From Paucibacter sp. PLA-PC-4 (lineage in GTDB: Bacteria > Pseudomonadota > Gammaproteobacteria > Burkholderiales > Burkholderiaceae_C): a stretch of DNA of 64,000 bases. Below the pieces are notes generated by a model that was not told where the DNA came from, made no database searches, and saw nothing but the letters and a program-made list of their open reading frames with translations. The stretch is from positions 1-64,000 of the forward strand of contig NZ_JAPFGP010000017.1 in NCBI RefSeq assembly GCF_026241155.1, given 5' to 3'. The position numbers and the translations under genes were made by a program. Position 1 is the stretch's first letter; the number at the start of each line of letters is the position of its first letter. Below, one piece after another: positions 7,825 to 17,241 of the stretch.

Positions 7825-9134
7825 GTCACTGCAGCCTTGGCGTTGAAACGTGCTTCGCGCCACTCGCCGCTGGCCAGCACCTGGCGCAACTGCTCGATGG
7901 CGTCCCAGACCTCGGCGAAGCCGATGTATAGAGGCGTGAAGCCGAAGCGCAGGATGTGCGGCACCTGGTCCAGCCGGGCCGGATCGCCGGCGCGGAAGTC
8001 GCCGATCACGCCGCGCGCAATCAGAGCCTGGATCACAGCGTAACCGGCCTGCTCCAGTGGTGCCTTGAGCGCCAGGCAGACCTGGCTGCCGCGCCGTGCG
8101 GCCTCGCGCGGCGAGACAACGTAGACGCCCAAGTCTTTGTCGGATTTGGCGCCGCAGCGCTGCTCGGCCAGGGCCGCGAAGGCCTCGGTCAGCGCCAGCG
8201 ATTTCTCGCGCAGCGCCGCCATGCCGCCCAAGGGCTCGGCCGCCAGCACCGTGTCGACGCCGCATTCCAGCGCCGATGTCGCGATCACCGATGGCGTGCC
8301 GCAGACATAGCGGCGCACGCCGGGGGCGGGCTGGTAGCCGGGGGTGAACTGGAAGGGCGCGGCATGGCCCATCCAGCCCGACAGCGGTTGCCAGAAGCGA
8401 TCGGTGTGGCGCGGATGCACCCAGACAAAAGCCGGCGCGCCGGGGCCGCCGTTCAGATACTTGTAGCCGCAGCCGATCGCGAAGTCGGCATTGGCACCGT
8501 TCAGGTCGACCGGCACCGAGCCGGCCGAATGGGCCAAGTCCCAGACAGTCAGCGCACCGGCAGCCTGCGCGGCGGCGGTCAGCGCTGCCATGTCGTGGCG
8601 GTAACCGGTGCGGTAGTTGACCTCGGTGAGCATCAGCACCGCAAGATCGGCGTTCAAGGTGCTCGGAATCTCGTCCACGCCGTCCACCAGTTTCAGTGTT
8701 AGGCCGTGCTGGGCACAGAGGCTCTCGGCGATGTAGAGATCGGTCGGGAAATTGCTGCGCTCGGAGACGATGAGCTTGCGCTGCGGGGAATCAGCCTGCC
8801 CGATACGGATCGCGGCGGCGAGTACTTTGTAGAGGTTCAGCGAGGTCGAGTCCGCGACGATCAGCTCGCCCGGCGCGGCGCCCACCAGTCGGGCAATCTT
8901 GTCACCTACCCGCTCGGGCAGATGCATCCAGTCGGCGGTATTCCAGCTCTTGATCAGGTCCTGCCCCCACTCCTGGGCGATCACTTCCTGCACGCGAGCG
9001 GCGGTGGCCTTCGGCAGCACGCCCAGTGAATTGCCGTCGAGGTAGATCACTCCGGCGGGCAGGTCGAACTGTTGTTTCAGTCCACGCAGCGGATCGGCGA
9101 CATCGCGCGCCAGGGCTTCTTCTCTTGTCTTCAT
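7821..9134 (-). CDS. kynU: Kynureninase
   Basis: A PLP enzyme that cleaves L-kynurenine to anthranilate and L-alanine. It is 437 aa, with the fold-type I pattern: IYLDGNSLG near the N-terminus, [13 protein letters not shown], the Asp-containing [15 protein letters not shown] and the PLP lysine in [14 protein letters not shown]. The start at 9134 follows GGAG; a TTG at 9152 is in frame but unlikely. It is preceded 14 bases upstream by kynB and overlaps kynA by four bases. Its product is the substrate of the anthranilate-CoA ligase encoded divergently in the same window. Confidence 0.98.
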   Translation of the reverse strand: MKTREEALARDVADPLRGLKQQFDLPAGVIYLDGNSLGVLPKATAARVQEVIAQEWGQDLIKSWNTADWMHLPERVGDKIARLVGAAPGELIVADSTSLNLYKVLAAAIRIGQADSPQRKLIVSERSNFPTDLYIAESLCAQHGLTLKLVDGVDEIPSTLNADLAVLMLTEVNYRTGYRHDMAALTAAAQAAGALTVWDLAHSAGSVPVDLNGANADFAIGCGYKYLNGGPGAPAFVWVHPRHTDRFWQPLSGWMGHAAPFQFTPGYQPAPGVRRYVCGTPSVIATSALECGVDTVLAAEPLGGMAALREKSLALTEAFAALAEQRCGAKSDKDLGVYVVSPREAARRGSQVCLALKAPLEQAGYAVIQALIARGVIGDFRAGDPARLDQVPHILRFGFTPLYIGFAEVWDAIEQLRQVLASGEWREARFNAKAAVT

Positions 9135-9148
9135 CGTCAACTCCAGAT

Positions 9149-9775
9149 TCAAAGTGCGCGCAAGACGGCGCGCACGGGGGATGCACAGGCGCCGGCAAGC
9201 TTCAGCGGCAGCGCAATCAGTTCATAGTCGCCCTCGGCCACCTCATCGAGAACCAGGTTCTCCAGCACGCGCAGATCGAGGCGCAGCAGCTGTTGGTGGC
9301 TGTCCAGACTCTTGCTGCTGGCTGGATCGACCGAGGGCGTGTCCAGGCCGATCAGGCGCACGCCTTGGGCTGCCAGCCATTCGACGGTCTCGGGGTCGTA
9401 AGCCGTGAAGTCCGGATTCCAGGTCGTGCCTGCCTTTTCGCAGCAACGCACCAGCACGCGCGGCGGTAGGTCCGTCGCTGCGTGTTGCAGATGGGCGATG
9501 CGGATCAGCGGCCCGCAGCCGATGGCATGGATCACGCGGCACGGGCCCAGATAGGCATCCAGATCGACTTCGGCCGCGCTTGCCACACCATCCGCGTAGT
9601 GCAGCGGCGCATCGGCATGCGCGCCGACATGCGGCGACATCGTGATCGCGCTCAGATTGACCGGGCATTGCGGCGATAGCCGCGCAGTCCAGCGCAGCGC
9701 GTAGGGCTCATCGCCCGGGAAGATGGGCGAGTCGCTGGCCACCACGGGAGAGATATCCCAGAGGCGTCGTTTCAT
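9149..9775 (-). CDS. kynB: Kynurenine formamidase (arylformamidase)
   Basis: Hydrolyses N-formylkynurenine to kynurenine and formate. It belongs to the metal-dependent cyclase-like hydrolases, not the alpha/beta type: the metal-binding motif SPHVGAHADAPLHY is present near residues 45-60, and the N-terminal WDISPVV is typical. It is 208 aa from the ATG at 9775, which follows GAAGGAG; an earlier in-frame codon at 9814 is rejected. It is the first gene of the minus-strand kyn operon and diverges from the anthraniloyl-CoA genes across a 203-base gap, which must hold promoters for both. Confidence 0.97.
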   Translation of the reverse strand: MKRRLWDISPVVASDSPIFPGDEPYALRWTARLSPQCPVNLSAITMSPHVGAHADAPLHYADGVASAAEVDLDAYLGPCRVIHAIGCGPLIRIAHLQHAATDLPPRVLVRCCEKAGTTWNPDFTAYDPETVEWLAAQGVRLIGLDTPSVDPASSKSLDSHQQLLRLDLRVLENLVLDEVAEGDYELIALPLKLAGACASPVRAVLRAL

Positions 9776-9925
9776 GGGGACTCCTTCAATCTCATAACTC
9801 AACAGCGGCGGCACCTTAACAAGGCAGCCCAGGCCGTGGTGTCGGTTAATTCCAACAGGACTTGAAAGCGCCGTTCGACCTGTTGATCGCGGGTAAGTCC
9901 CGAGTTTGGCACAGGCTGAAAGTAA

Positions 9926-9954
9926 TTGACACCTAAACTATCGATGCCTAAAGT
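9926..9954 (+). promoter_or_regulatory. Predicted sigma-70 promoter and possible operator for the anthraniloyl-CoA operon
   Basis: TTGACA at 9926-9931 is followed, 17 bases later, by TAAAGT at 9949-9954 (four of six matches to the -10 consensus), 24 bases before the ATG at 9979. The spacer has a direct repeat CCTAAA (9932-9937 and 9947-9952) around a symmetric ATCGAT, flanked by CAC and GTG. That gives an imperfect dyad of the size a MarR dimer could bind. The operator reading is inference. The rest of the 9776-9978 gap must also hold the kynB promoter, but I could not define it. Confidence 0.5.
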
Positions 9955-9978
9955 GAGCCCAACTCTGGAGATCCAGGA

Positions 9979-12327
9979 ATGCGCATCACCTGCATAGGCG
10001 GCGGTCCCGCCGGTCTGTATTTCGCCCTGCTGATGAAGCAGCAGAACCCGGCCAACGAGGTCACCGTACTGGAGCGCAACCGCGCCGGCGATACTTTTGG
10101 CTGGGGGGTCGTGTTCTCTGACCAGACCCTGGCGGCGCTACGCGAAGCCGATCCGAAGACGGCCGGGCAGATCCTCGACGCCTTCAATCACTGGGACGAT
10201 ATTGCCGTCCACATCAAGGGCAGCACCCAGGTCTCGGGCGGCCACGGCTTTTGCGGCATCGGCCGCATGAAGCTGCTGAACATCCTGCAGGACCGTTGTA
10301 CCGAGCTGGGGGTGGAGATTCGCTACCAGAGCGATGTGCAGGACGATGCCGATATCGACGCCGACCTGATCATCGCGGCCGACGGTCTGAACAGCCGGGT
10401 GCGCACGAAGTACGCCACCACCTACCAGCCCGATATCGATCTGCGCCAGTGCCGCTTTGTGTGGCTTGGTACGACCAAGCTATTCAACGCCTTCACCTTC
10501 GACTTCCAGCAGACCGAATGGGGCTGGTTCCAGGCCCATGCCTACCGGTTCGATGAGACGCACTCGACCTTCATCGTCGAGGCGCCCGAGTCCGTCTGGC
10601 AGGCTGCCGGCCTGGAGGCGATGAGCAAGGAGGAGGGCATTGCCTTCTGTGAGAAGCTGTTCGCTAAGGTGCTGGACGGCCACAAGCTGATCTCCAACGC
10701 CTCGCATCTTCGCGGCTCGGCGCAGTGGATACGCTTTCCGCGTGTGGTCTGCAAGCGCTGGGTGCATCACAACGGCCGTGCGCCGGTGGTGCTGATGGGC
10801 GATGCGGCCCACACCGCGCATTTCTCGATCGGCTCGGGCACCAAGCTGGCGCTCGAAGATGCGATCGGCCTGGCTCGTGATATTGGTGCCCATGGTGGCG
10901 ACCTGACAGCCGCGCTGCAGCACTATGAAGCCACCCGCAGCATCGAGGTGCTGCGCATCCAGAACGCCGCGCGCAACTCGACCGAGTGGTTCGAGAACGT
11001 AGCCCGCCACGCCAATCTTGAGCCCGAACAGTTCGCCTATTCGCTGCTGACCCGTTCGCAGCGAATCTCCCACGAGAACCTGCGCCTGCGAGATGCCGGC
11101 TATGTCGAGCGCTTCGAGCACTGGCTGGGACAGCGCAGCGGCATCGACAAGGCCGTGCCGCCGATGTTCACGCCGTTCACACTGAAAGGCCTGAGCTTGA
11201 AGAACCGCGTTGTTGTCTCGCCGATGGCGCAGTACTCCTGCGTCGACGGCCTGCCCGGCGACTACCACCTGACCCATCTGGGCGCGCGCGCGATGGGCGG
11301 TGCCGGCTTGGTGTTTGCGGAAATGACCTGCCCTTCGGCCGACGGGCGCATCACTCCGGGCTGCCCGGGCCTCTACACCGACGATCAGGGCGCCGCGTGG
11401 AAGCGCATCGTTGACTTCGTCCATGCCCACAGCACGGCCAAGATTGCGATCCAGATCGGCCATGCCGGCGCCAAGGGCTCGACCCGGGTGGCCTGGGCGG
11501 GCATTGACCAGCCGCTGGAGAGTGGCAACTGGCCGCTGATCTCCGCCTCGCCCCAGCAGTATCTGGACGGCGTCAGTCAGGTCTCGCGGGCGATGACGCG
11601 CGCCGATATGGACCGGGTGCGGGAAGAGTTCGCTGCCGCGACGAAGCGCGCGCTGGCGGCCGGATTCGACTGGCTGGAGCTGCATTGCGCCCACGGCTAC
11701 CTGCTGTCCAGCTTCATCTCGCCGCTGACCAACCAGCGCAGCGACGAGTACGGCGGCACGCTGGAAAATCGCTTGCGCTATCCGCTGGAAGTGTTCGCCG
11801 CGATGCGCACGATCTGGCCGCAAGACAGACCAATGTCGGTGCGGATCTCGGCACATGACTGGGTCCAGGGTGGCATCACCCCGGAAGACGCGGTGCAGAT
11901 CGCCGGGGCCTTCAAGGCGGCCGGCGCCGACCTGATCGACGTGTCTTCTGGGCAGGTCAGCAAGAAGGAAAGGCCCACTTATGGCCGCATGTGGCAGACG
12001 CCGTTCTCGGAGAGTATCCGCAACCGCGTCGGCATCGCGACGATCGCGGTCGGCGCGATCTCCGAGGCCGATCATGTCAACAGCATCATCGCGGCTGGCC
12101 GTGCCGATCTGTGCGCGATCGCTCGCCCGCATCTGGCCAACCCGGCCTGGACGCTGACCGAGGCCGCGCGCATCGGATACCTGGGCGGGCAGGGCGTGGA
12201 CTGGCCGCAGCAATACCAGGCCGGCAAGGTACAGCTGGAGCGCGAGTTCGAGCGGCAACGCTCTCAGGCTGCGGCCGGCCCGGGCATGTCCGCGCTGGAG
12301 CAGGCTAACAAGGCGCTGGGAGTCTGA
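9979..12327 (+). CDS. 2-Aminobenzoyl-CoA (anthraniloyl-CoA) monooxygenase/reductase, 782 aa
   Basis: The key dearomatising enzyme of aerobic anthranilate breakdown. It hydroxylates anthraniloyl-CoA with O2 and then reduces the ring, giving a non-aromatic cyclohexene-carboxyl-CoA. The protein is a natural fusion. Residues 1 to about 390 form an FAD monooxygenase ([12 protein letters not shown] at the start, [16 protein letters not shown] near 270). From residue 396 on there is an Old Yellow Enzyme-like FMN reductase ([46 protein letters not shown]). This domain order is that of the Azoarcus evansii enzyme (AbmA type). ATG at 9979 follows a GGAGAT/CAGGA region. It is first in a plus-strand operon whose next gene starts one base after its stop. 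Confidence 0.95.
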   Translation: MRITCIGGGPAGLYFALLMKQQNPANEVTVLERNRAGDTFGWGVVFSDQTLAALREADPKTAGQILDAFNHWDDIAVHIKGSTQVSGGHGFCGIGRMKLLNILQDRCTELGVEIRYQSDVQDDADIDADLIIAADGLNSRVRTKYATTYQPDIDLRQCRFVWLGTTKLFNAFTFDFQQTEWGWFQAHAYRFDETHSTFIVEAPESVWQAAGLEAMSKEEGIAFCEKLFAKVLDGHKLISNASHLRGSAQWIRFPRVVCKRWVHHNGRAPVVLMGDAAHTAHFSIGSGTKLALEDAIGLARDIGAHGGDLTAALQHYEATRSIEVLRIQNAARNSTEWFENVARHANLEPEQFAYSLLTRSQRISHENLRLRDAGYVERFEHWLGQRSGIDKAVPPMFTPFTLKGLSLKNRVVVSPMAQYSCVDGLPGDYHLTHLGARAMGGAGLVFAEMTCPSADGRITPGCPGLYTDDQGAAWKRIVDFVHAHSTAKIAIQIGHAGAKGSTRVAWAGIDQPLESGNWPLISASPQQYLDGVSQVSRAMTRADMDRVREEFAAATKRALAAGFDWLELHCAHGYLLSSFISPLTNQRSDEYGGTLENRLRYPLEVFAAMRTIWPQDRPMSVRISAHDWVQGGITPEDAVQIAGAFKAAGADLIDVSSGQVSKKERPTYGRMWQTPFSESIRNRVGIATIAVGAISEADHVNSIIAAGRADLCAIARPHLANPAWTLTEAARIGYLGGQGVDWPQQYQAGKVQLEREFERQRSQAAAGPGMSALEQANKALGV

Positions 12328-12328
12328 T

Positions 12329-13084
12329 GTGACTGATCTCCAAGGCCTGCATGCGGTAGTGACCGGCGGCGGCAGCGGCATCGGCGCGGCGGTGGGGGCT
12401 TGCCTGCTGGCGGGCGGCGCACGCGTCACGTTGATGGGCCGCCAAATCGAAAAGCTGCAGGCGCAGCGAGTGCTGCTCGGTGGCGATGTCGCGGTGCAGA
12501 CCATCGACGTTGGCGACGAGGCCAGCGTGAAAGCAGCCTTTGCCGCGGTTGGTCCGGTCGACATCCTGGTCAACAACGCCGGCCAGGTCGAGACCGCGCC
12601 GTTGCATCGCACCAGCCTGGCGTTGTGGCAGCAGATGCTCAATGTCAACCTGACCGGCACCTTTTTGTGCTCGCGAGAGGTGATGGTGGGCATGAGCGAG
12701 CGTGGCTTTGGGCGCATCATCAATGTGGCCAGCACCGCCGCGCTGAAGGGCTACGCTTATGTGGCGGCCTATTGCGCAGCCAAGCATGGCGTCGTCGGGC
12801 TGACCAGGTCGATGGCGCTGGAACTCGCCCGCAAGGGTGTGACGGTCAACGCCGTCTGCCCCGGCTATACCGAGACCGATATCGTCGCGCAGGCGGTGGC
12901 GACGATCAGTGAAAAGACGGGCCGCAGCGCCGAGGCCGCGCGCGCCGAGTTGGCCGCCAGCAACCCGCAGGGCCGTCTGATTCAGCCCAAGGAAGTAGCC
13001 GCCAGCGTGCTGTGGCTGGCTCGGCGTGACAGCAGCGCGATCACCGGCCAGGCGATTGCGGTCTGCGGTGGGGAGCTGATGTGA
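12329..13084 (+). CDS. Short-chain dehydrogenase/reductase (3-hydroxyacyl-CoA dehydrogenase-like), 251 aa
   Basis: A cytoplasmic NAD(P)-dependent oxidoreductase. It shows the Rossmann motif TGGGSGIG at about residues 12-19, the NNAG motif and the catalytic Ser/Tyr/Lys set (STAAL, then YCAAKHG). In this operon the likely job is oxidation of a hydroxyl group on a ring-derived acyl-CoA, a beta-oxidation-like step; the exact substrate is inference. The start is GTG at 12329, one base after the monooxygenase stop; no in-frame ATG fits. Its end overlaps the MarR gene start. Confidence 0.9.
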   Translation: MTDLQGLHAVVTGGGSGIGAAVGACLLAGGARVTLMGRQIEKLQAQRVLLGGDVAVQTIDVGDEASVKAAFAAVGPVDILVNNAGQVETAPLHRTSLALWQQMLNVNLTGTFLCSREVMVGMSERGFGRIINVASTAALKGYAYVAAYCAAKHGVVGLTRSMALELARKGVTVNAVCPGYTETDIVAQAVATISEKTGRSAEAARAELAASNPQGRLIQPKEVAASVLWLARRDSSAITGQAIAVCGGELM

Positions 13085-13581
13085 TGTTGGATTCCGAGCA
13101 ACAGTTTGGCCCGGACATCGAGTCCCGCGTCAATGACCACGACCACCAGGCGCTGAAGCTGTGGCTGCGCCTGCTGGCTTGTACGACACGCATCGAGGAC
13201 CAGATCCGCCAGCGCCTGCGCCATGACTTCGCCACCACTTTGCCGCGCTTCGATCTGCTGGCCCAGTTGGAGCGGCACCCGCAGGGCCTGGCGATGCGTG
13301 AGCTGTCGCAGCGCCTGATGGTCACCGGCGGCAATGTCACCGGTATCACCGACCAGCTGGAGGCTGAGGGCCTGGTGCAGCGCGAGCCCCATGCGACCGA
13401 CCGCCGCTCCTACACCGTCAAGCTGACGCCGGCCGGCAAGCGCCAGTTCAAGCGCATGGCCGCGACGCACGAGAGCTGGATCGTCGAGCTGCTCAGCGGC
13501 TGGAGTGCCGAGGAGAAGGCCCAGGTCTACGGGCTGCTGGCGGGGCTGAAGACCCATCTGGCTGAGACAACGAGGAAATGA
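13084..13581 (+). CDS. MarR-family transcriptional regulator, 165 aa
   Basis: A winged-helix regulator, probably of this operon and perhaps of the divergent kyn genes. The DNA-binding region (about 55-120) has the family pattern [30 protein letters not shown] with the wing [11 protein letters not shown] (quoted in part). In related pathways MarR proteins bind the aryl-CoA intermediate and then release DNA; that is family knowledge, not seen here. The ATG at 13084 shares its A with the preceding stop (TGATG), and a GTG at 13081 is an alternative. It ends in a four-base ATGA overlap with the next gene, so regulator and enzymes are made together. A candidate operator lies at 9926-9954. Confidence 0.93.
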   Translation: MLDSEQQFGPDIESRVNDHDHQALKLWLRLLACTTRIEDQIRQRLRHDFATTLPRFDLLAQLERHPQGLAMRELSQRLMVTGGNVTGITDQLEAEGLVQREPHATDRRSYTVKLTPAGKRQFKRMAATHESWIVELLSGWSAEEKAQVYGLLAGLKTHLAETTRK

Positions 13582-14426
13582 GCGATATGGACAAACATCT
13601 GATAGAGGGCAATCGCCGCAGCCTGGCAGGCTTCGCGCCACAGCACTTCGGTTGGCGCCAGGAGGGCGCCGTTGGCGTGATCACGCTGAACCGGCCTGAG
13701 CGCAAGAATCCGCTGACCTTCGAGTCCTATGCCGAGCTGCGCGATCTGTTCCGCACGCTGAGCTATGTGGACGAGGTTGGCGTGATCGTCGTGCAGGGCG
13801 CCGGTGGCAACTTTTGCTCCGGCGGCGATGTGCACGAGATCATCGGCCCGCTGACGAAGATGAGCATGCCGGATCTGCTGGCCTTCACGCGCATGACGGG
13901 CGACCTGGTCAAGGCGATGCGCGCCTGCCCGCAGCCAGTGATCTCCGCCATCGACGGCGTTTGCGCAGGCGCTGGCGCCATCATCGCGATGGCCTCAGAC
14001 CTGCGCGTCGGCACCGCGCGCAGCAAGACCGCCTTTTTGTTCACCCGCGTCGGTCTGGCGGGCTGCGATATGGGCGCCTGCTCCATCTTGCCGCGCATCG
14101 TCGGCCAGGGCCGCGCTTCGGACCTGCTCTATTCGGGCCGCAGCCTGGGCGGCGAGGAGGGCCTGAGCTGGGGCTTTATGAACCGGCTGGCCGAGCCCGA
14201 GGCGCTGGAAGCAGCCGCGCTGGCCTGGGCCGCGCAGATCGTCGAGGGTCCGGGCTTCGGCCATGCGATGACCAAGAAGATGCTGCATCAGGAATGGGCC
14301 ATGGGCGTCGACGAGGCGATCGAATCTGAGGCGCAGGCCCAGGCGATCTGCATGATGACTCAGGATTTTCATCGTGCGTATCACGCCTTTGTCGCTAAGC
14401 AGCGACCCGTCTTCGAGGGTAACTGA
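13578..14426 (+). CDS. Crotonase-fold (enoyl-CoA hydratase family) protein, 282 aa
   Basis: A CoA-dependent enzyme of the crotonase superfamily, expected to act on a dearomatised acyl-CoA in this pathway (hydration or ring cleavage). The oxyanion-hole motifs are present ([12 protein letters not shown] near residues 74-85 and [12 protein letters not shown] near 122-133). Aligning by eye with rat enoyl-CoA hydratase, the two catalytic glutamates are missing. The first falls on Ile in GAGAIIA and the second on or near Arg in FTRVGLAG. It is therefore probably not a simple hydratase. It overlaps MarR by four bases and is followed one base later by an acyl-CoA dehydrogenase. A closely related function is expected in other anthraniloyl-CoA clusters. 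Confidence 0.88.
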   Translation: MSDMDKHLIEGNRRSLAGFAPQHFGWRQEGAVGVITLNRPERKNPLTFESYAELRDLFRTLSYVDEVGVIVVQGAGGNFCSGGDVHEIIGPLTKMSMPDLLAFTRMTGDLVKAMRACPQPVISAIDGVCAGAGAIIAMASDLRVGTARSKTAFLFTRVGLAGCDMGACSILPRIVGQGRASDLLYSGRSLGGEEGLSWGFMNRLAEPEALEAAALAWAAQIVEGPGFGHAMTKKMLHQEWAMGVDEAIESEAQAQAICMMTQDFHRAYHAFVAKQRPVFEGN

Positions 14427-14427
14427 G

Positions 14428-15573
14428 ATGCATCTGAAACACCTGGCCTGGCCCTTCTTCGGCGACGAGCACCGTGCGCTGGCACGCGAGCTGGATGCCT
14501 GGTGCGCCACGCACCTGGATCATGCACACGGTGAGGACGATGTCGACGCCCAATGCAGGCAACTGGTCAAGGCCCTGGGCGCCGCCGGCTGGCTGAACCA
14601 CGCGGTGGCGGGCGAAGGCGAGGCCATCGACACCCGCGCGATCTGTTTGCTGCGCGAGACGCTGGCGCGCTACAACGGCCTGGCTGATTTCGCCTTCGCA
14701 ATGCAGGGCCTGGGCTCGGGTGCGATCTCTCTGATGGGCACGCCAGCACAACGCGAGCGCTACTTGCCGCGCGTGGCACGCGGCGAAGCACTGGCGGCGT
14801 TTGCACTGTCCGAGCCCGAGGCTGGCTCAGACGTCGCGGCGATGCAGTGCAGCGCCACGGAGGATGGCGACAGCTATGTGTTGAACGGCGAGAAGACCTG
14901 GATTTCCAACGGGGGCATCGCGGATTTCTATGTGCTGTTTGCACGTACTGGCGAAGCACCGGGGTCGAGGGGAATATCCGCCTTCATCGTCGACGCCGGG
15001 CTGCCTGGATTCGAGATCGCCGAGCGCATCGAGGTGATCGCCCCGCACCCGCTGGCGCGCCTGAAGTTCACGAACTGCCGCGTGCCCAAGAGCCAAATGA
15101 TCGGAACTCCGGGGGAGGGCTTCAAGGTGGCGATGCGTACCCTCGACGTATTTCGGACTTCGGTGGCCGCCGCAGCGTTGGGTTTCGCGCGGCGTGCCTT
15201 GCAAGAAGGTTTGCGCCAGGCGCACGAGCGGCCGATGTTTGGCGCGACTCTTGCTGATCTGCCCTTGACGCAGGCCAAGCTGGCCGACATGGCCTGCACG
15301 GTGGACAGCTCGGCCCTCTTGGTCTACCGCGCCGCCTGGCAGCGCGATCAAGGCCTCAACATCACTCGCGAAGCGGCAATGGCCAAGCTGATGGCCACGG
15401 AGGGCGCGCAGCAAGTGATCGACGCGGCCGTGCAACTGCACGGCGGCCGTGGCGTGAGGCGCGGCGAGATCGTCGAGTCGCTGTACCGCGAGATCCGCGC
15501 ACTGCGGATCTACGAGGGGGCCAGCGAAGTCCAGCAGTTGATCATCGGTCGAGACCTACTGAAGAACGGTTGA
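14428..15573 (+). CDS. Acyl-CoA dehydrogenase, 381 aa
   Basis: A flavoprotein that oxidises an acyl-CoA between C-alpha and C-beta and passes electrons to ETF. Family signatures are seen: [15 protein letters not shown] near residue 125-140, [19 protein letters not shown] near 335 and the C-terminal [15 protein letters not shown], which carries the usual active-site Glu. The start at 14428 is one base after the preceding stop; the longer open frame upstream overlaps the crotonase gene and is a shadow. The enzyme most likely oxidises a cyclic or ring-opened intermediate of anthranilate breakdown. It differs from the second dehydrogenase at 22661, which looks like glutaryl-CoA dehydrogenase. Confidence 0.93.
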   Translation: MHLKHLAWPFFGDEHRALARELDAWCATHLDHAHGEDDVDAQCRQLVKALGAAGWLNHAVAGEGEAIDTRAICLLRETLARYNGLADFAFAMQGLGSGAISLMGTPAQRERYLPRVARGEALAAFALSEPEAGSDVAAMQCSATEDGDSYVLNGEKTWISNGGIADFYVLFARTGEAPGSRGISAFIVDAGLPGFEIAERIEVIAPHPLARLKFTNCRVPKSQMIGTPGEGFKVAMRTLDVFRTSVAAAALGFARRALQEGLRQAHERPMFGATLADLPLTQAKLADMACTVDSSALLVYRAAWQRDQGLNITREAAMAKLMATEGAQQVIDAAVQLHGGRGVRRGEIVESLYREIRALRIYEGASEVQQLIIGRDLLKNG

Positions 15574-15585
15574 AGAGAAGACGAC

Positions 15586-17211
15586 ATGAGCTACACCGCC
15601 CACCTGGATACCTTTGCACGCGAAAACCTCCCGCCCAAGGACCAGTGGCCGGAGCTGGTGTTCGATCTGCCCGAGCTGCAATTTCCCGAGCGGCTGAACT
15701 GCGCGCAGGAGTTGCTGGACCGCTGGGTCGAGCAGGGGCAGGGCGAGCGCCTGTGCATGCAGGGGGTCGGTGTGCGCTGGACCTATGCTCAGCTGCAGGC
15801 ACAGGCGAACCGCATCGCACGTGTGCTGGTCGAGGACCTGGGCGTCGTGCCGGGTAACCGCGTCCTGATGCGCGGCGCGAACACGCCGCAGATGGCGGCC
15901 TGCTGGTTTGCGATCATGAAGGTCGGCGCCATTGCAGTTGCGACCATGCCGCTGCTGCGTGCCAAAGAGTTGTGCCAGGTGGTGCAGAAGGCCCAGGTCA
16001 GCCATGCGCTGTGTGATGCACGCCTGGCCGAGGAACTGACGCTGGCCCAGGCGCAATGCCCGACGCTCACATCGATCGCTTACTACTTCAGTGAGGCGCC
16101 GGACGGCATCGAGGCGCGCGCCGCCGGCAAGCCTGCAGCGTTCGCCAACGTCGAGACTGCCGCCGACGACTGCTGCATCATCGCCTTCACTTCGGGCACG
16201 ACCGGCGAGCCCAAGGGCACGATGCACTTCCATCGCGATGTGATGGCAATCTGCCGCTGCTGGCCGCCCCATGTGCTGCGGCCCGTGGCGTCGGACATCT
16301 TCATCGGCAGCCCGCCGCTGGCCTTCACCTTCGGCTTAGGCGGCCTTGTGCTGTTCCCGATGAGCGTCGGCGCCTCGACCGTGTTGCTTGAGAAAGCCGG
16401 GCCCGACGCCTTGCTGCCGGCCATCGCCCAGTATCGCGCCACCGTGTGCTTCACTGCGCCGACCTCCTACCGCGCCATGGCTGCCCAAGTGGGCGTGCAT
16501 GACATCTCCAGCCTGCGCAAATGCGTCAGCGCCGGCGAGACGCTTCCCGCCGCAACCCGGCAGCTGTGGAAGGACGCCTCCGGCATCGAGATGATCGACG
16601 GCATCGGCGCCACCGAGCTGCTGCACATCTTCATCTCGCACACCGAGGCGCAGGCCAAGCCTGGCGCCACCGGCACGCCGGTGCCCGGCTACCGCGCCTG
16701 CGTGATGGACGATGAGGGCCAGGTCTTGCCTGCGGGTCAGATCGGTAAGCTGGCTGTCCAGGGACCGACCGGCTGCCGCTACCTTGCCGACGCACGCCAG
16801 GGCAAGTATGTGAAGAAGGGCTGGAATCTGACCGGCGACGCCTACCTGATCGACGATGAGGGCTTCTTCGTCTACCAGTCCCGCACCGACGACATGATCG
16901 TCTCCGGCGGCTACAACATCGCAGGTCCCGAGGTCGAGAGCGCCTTGCTGGCCCACCCCAAGGTGGCTGAGTGCGGCGTGGTCGGCGTGCCCGACGCGGA
17001 GCGCGGCCAGATCGTCAAGGCTTTTGTCGTGCTGCGTCCAGGCGTTCAAGAGCAGCTGGGGCAAGACCCGACCCTGGTGCGCGAACTGCAGGACTACGTC
17101 AAGGCGAGCATTGCCCCGTACAAGTACCCCCGTGCGATAGAGTTCCGCGCCAGCCTGCCGCGCACCGAGACCGGCAAGCTGCAACGATTCCGTCTGCGCC
17201 AAGAAGGCTGA
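15586..17211 (+). CDS. 2-Aminobenzoate-CoA ligase (benzoate-CoA ligase family), 541 aa
   Basis: Activates anthranilate to anthraniloyl-CoA with ATP and CoA, the entry reaction of the pathway. It is an adenylate-forming enzyme with the AMP-binding P-loop FTSGTTGEPKG near residue 205, the aromatic-binding region IGSPPLAFTFGLGG, the hinge YQSRTDDMIVSGGYNI and the C-terminal catalytic lysine in TETGKLQRFRL. Length and motifs fit the benzoate/2-aminobenzoate-CoA ligase group. The assignment to anthranilate comes from the neighbouring kynureninase and the anthraniloyl-CoA monooxygenase. A purine-rich ribosome binding site (GAAGAGAAGACG) precedes the ATG, and the gene starts 12 bases after the dehydrogenase. 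Confidence 0.93.
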   Translation: MSYTAHLDTFARENLPPKDQWPELVFDLPELQFPERLNCAQELLDRWVEQGQGERLCMQGVGVRWTYAQLQAQANRIARVLVEDLGVVPGNRVLMRGANTPQMAACWFAIMKVGAIAVATMPLLRAKELCQVVQKAQVSHALCDARLAEELTLAQAQCPTLTSIAYYFSEAPDGIEARAAGKPAAFANVETAADDCCIIAFTSGTTGEPKGTMHFHRDVMAICRCWPPHVLRPVASDIFIGSPPLAFTFGLGGLVLFPMSVGASTVLLEKAGPDALLPAIAQYRATVCFTAPTSYRAMAAQVGVHDISSLRKCVSAGETLPAATRQLWKDASGIEMIDGIGATELLHIFISHTEAQAKPGATGTPVPGYRACVMDDEGQVLPAGQIGKLAVQGPTGCRYLADARQGKYVKKGWNLTGDAYLIDDEGFFVYQSRTDDMIVSGGYNIAGPEVESALLAHPKVAECGVVGVPDAERGQIVKAFVVLRPGVQEQLGQDPTLVRELQDYVKASIAPYKYPRAIEFRASLPRTETGKLQRFRLRQEG

Positions 17212-17241
17212 ACCATCCACCCCACCCCTACGGAGATTGGT

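Noticed and set aside
10480-12735. Very long minus-strand open frame (751 aa) opposite the anthraniloyl-CoA monooxygenase
   Set aside because: High-GC antisense shadow. The plus strand encodes clear FAD and OYE motifs; the antisense product is His/Gln/Arg-rich without domains.
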